Assembly: GCA_944375905.1 (NCBI GenBank)
Contig: CALWAS010000006.1
Location: forward strand, 1 to 50,218
DNA length: 50,218 nt
Reading direction: 5' to 3'
From: an uncultured Bacilli bacterium
GTDB lineage: Bacteria > Bacillota_I > Bacilli_A > RFN20 > CAG-826
The notes below the pieces were generated by a model. That model was given only the letters and a program-made list of their open reading frames with translations, was not told the DNA's origin and searched no databases. This document shows positions 49,856 through 50,218 of this stretch, piece after piece (position 1 is the first letter of the stretch; the number at the start of each line of letters is the position of its first letter). The position numbers and the translations under genes were made by a program.

Positions 49856-50218
49856 TGAAGTGAGACCCAAATGTTGGACTTGCTTCTAACATCCTAGTTG
49901 AACAAAGGGCTGCTGTCTATAAGCCGATGGAGGCAGCCCTTTTGTTTTCTCCGTTATCCTTTCGTTGTTGTAGTATTCGATGTATTCCCTCATAGCTTTC
50001 TCCAATTCGTCCAGCGACCTGAATTCGTATTCATGCCCATAGAACATCTCGTTTTTCATGACCCCGAAGAAGTTCTCCATGGGCGAATTGTCCAGGCAAT
50101 TCCCTTTTCTGGACATCGATTGCCTGATGCCGCGCTTTTTGAGCTCCTCGCGGTAGAACCTCATTTGGTATTGCCATCCCTGATCGCTGTGGAGGATCAG
50201 CCCCTCCAGGTTCCGGTG
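49856..50218 (-). mobile_element. 3' end of a second IS3-family element (right part outside window)
   Basis: The end begins TGAAGTGAGACCC at 49856 and the transposase gene follows inward. The first seven bases match the end of the left-hand element at 260-266 (on the opposite strand), but the transposases differ, so these are two related IS types and not two copies of one. The target site repeat cannot be checked. Confidence 0.65.
49886..50218 (-). CDS. IS3-family transposase OrfB, C-terminal part (cut by window edge)
   Basis: The frame is open to the window edge and codes 110 residues of a DDE transposase. HSDQGWQYQ contains the second catalytic Asp, and NCLDNSPMENFFGVMKNEM contains the catalytic Glu. 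The final part, YIEYYNNERITEKTKGLPPSAYR, is the IS3 OrfB signature. The first Asp would be outside the window. The gene ends in TAG (plus strand cta 49886-49888). It is oriented towards the chromosome interior. Confidence 0.88.
   Translation of the reverse strand, partial: HRNLEGLILHSDQGWQYQMRFYREELKKRGIRQSMSRKGNCLDNSPMENFFGVMKNEMFYGHEYEFRSLDELEKAMREYIEYYNNERITEKTKGLPPSAYRQQPFVQLGC

Noticed and set aside
1-50218. CRISPR array, prophage or restriction system
   Set aside because: No evenly spaced direct repeats, no phage structural genes and no methylase or endonuclease motifs were found.

Overview
The window (about 50 kb, moderately high GC) looks like a chromosomal segment of an anaerobic, probably gut-associated Firmicute of the Bacilli/Erysipelotrichia type. 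This is inferred from lipoproteins with serine-rich linkers, a Rex repressor next to adhE and [FeFe] hydrogenases, CcpA-like cre boxes, a choloylglycine-hydrolase family enzyme and the absence of outer-membrane genes. TGA is used as stop and the one tRNA is tRNA-Trp(CCA), so the genetic code is standard. Both window edges lie inside different IS3-family elements whose outer ends begin TGAAGTG, so the unique chromosome runs from about 267 to 49855.

Layout. 0.3-2.0 kb: cupin and carboxymuconolactone-decarboxylase genes facing a LysR gene broken by one extra base in a 7-G run. 2.0-5.6 kb: small enzymes leading into a cysK-cysE cysteine-synthesis pair. 5.7-8.9 kb: MarR regulator plus a fused ABC ATPase/permease with a very large ectodomain. 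9.0-11.0 kb: an ECF sigma factor overlapping a one-TM exported partner. 11.4-13.4 kb: TetR, sirtuin and DUF5662. 13.4-16.2 kb: a Trk/Ktr potassium system with two separate RCK genes, then tRNA-Trp. 16.9-29.7 kb: surface region with two large lipoproteins, a lipoprotein alpha-amylase, an XRE regulator, a flavodoxin-ferredoxin, an SDR, a MATE exporter and a lipoprotein ending in a barnase-like domain. 29.7-38.3 kb: flavin reductase, bile-salt-hydrolase-family enzyme, esterase, a second ECF/one-TM module, DUF2804, two tandem ZIP transporters and a GNAT acetyltransferase. 38.4-46.4 kb: a redox operon, rex-adhE-[2Fe-2S] protein-PAS-type [FeFe] hydrogenase-SpoIIE phosphatase-second [FeFe] hydrogenase. 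46.5-49.8 kb: a BECR-nuclease-like small protein, a Nudix hydrolase, and a LysR regulator divergent from a CPA2 antiporter.

How the parts fit. The redox operon appears to couple NADH sensing (Rex) and carbon status (cre box) to ethanol and hydrogen production. It carries its own putative H2/redox sensor (PAS hydrogenase) translationally linked to a PP2C-type phosphatase. The two ECF modules share one promoter-like motif, so one sigma factor may read both. The most striking single item is the C-terminal barnase-like domain of the 765-residue lipoprotein, with the Glu/Arg/His positions in place and no barstar gene in the window. A second recurrent feature is the placement of -10-like hexamers 6-9 bases before start codons that lack a Shine-Dalgarno sequence, which suggests leaderless transcripts.
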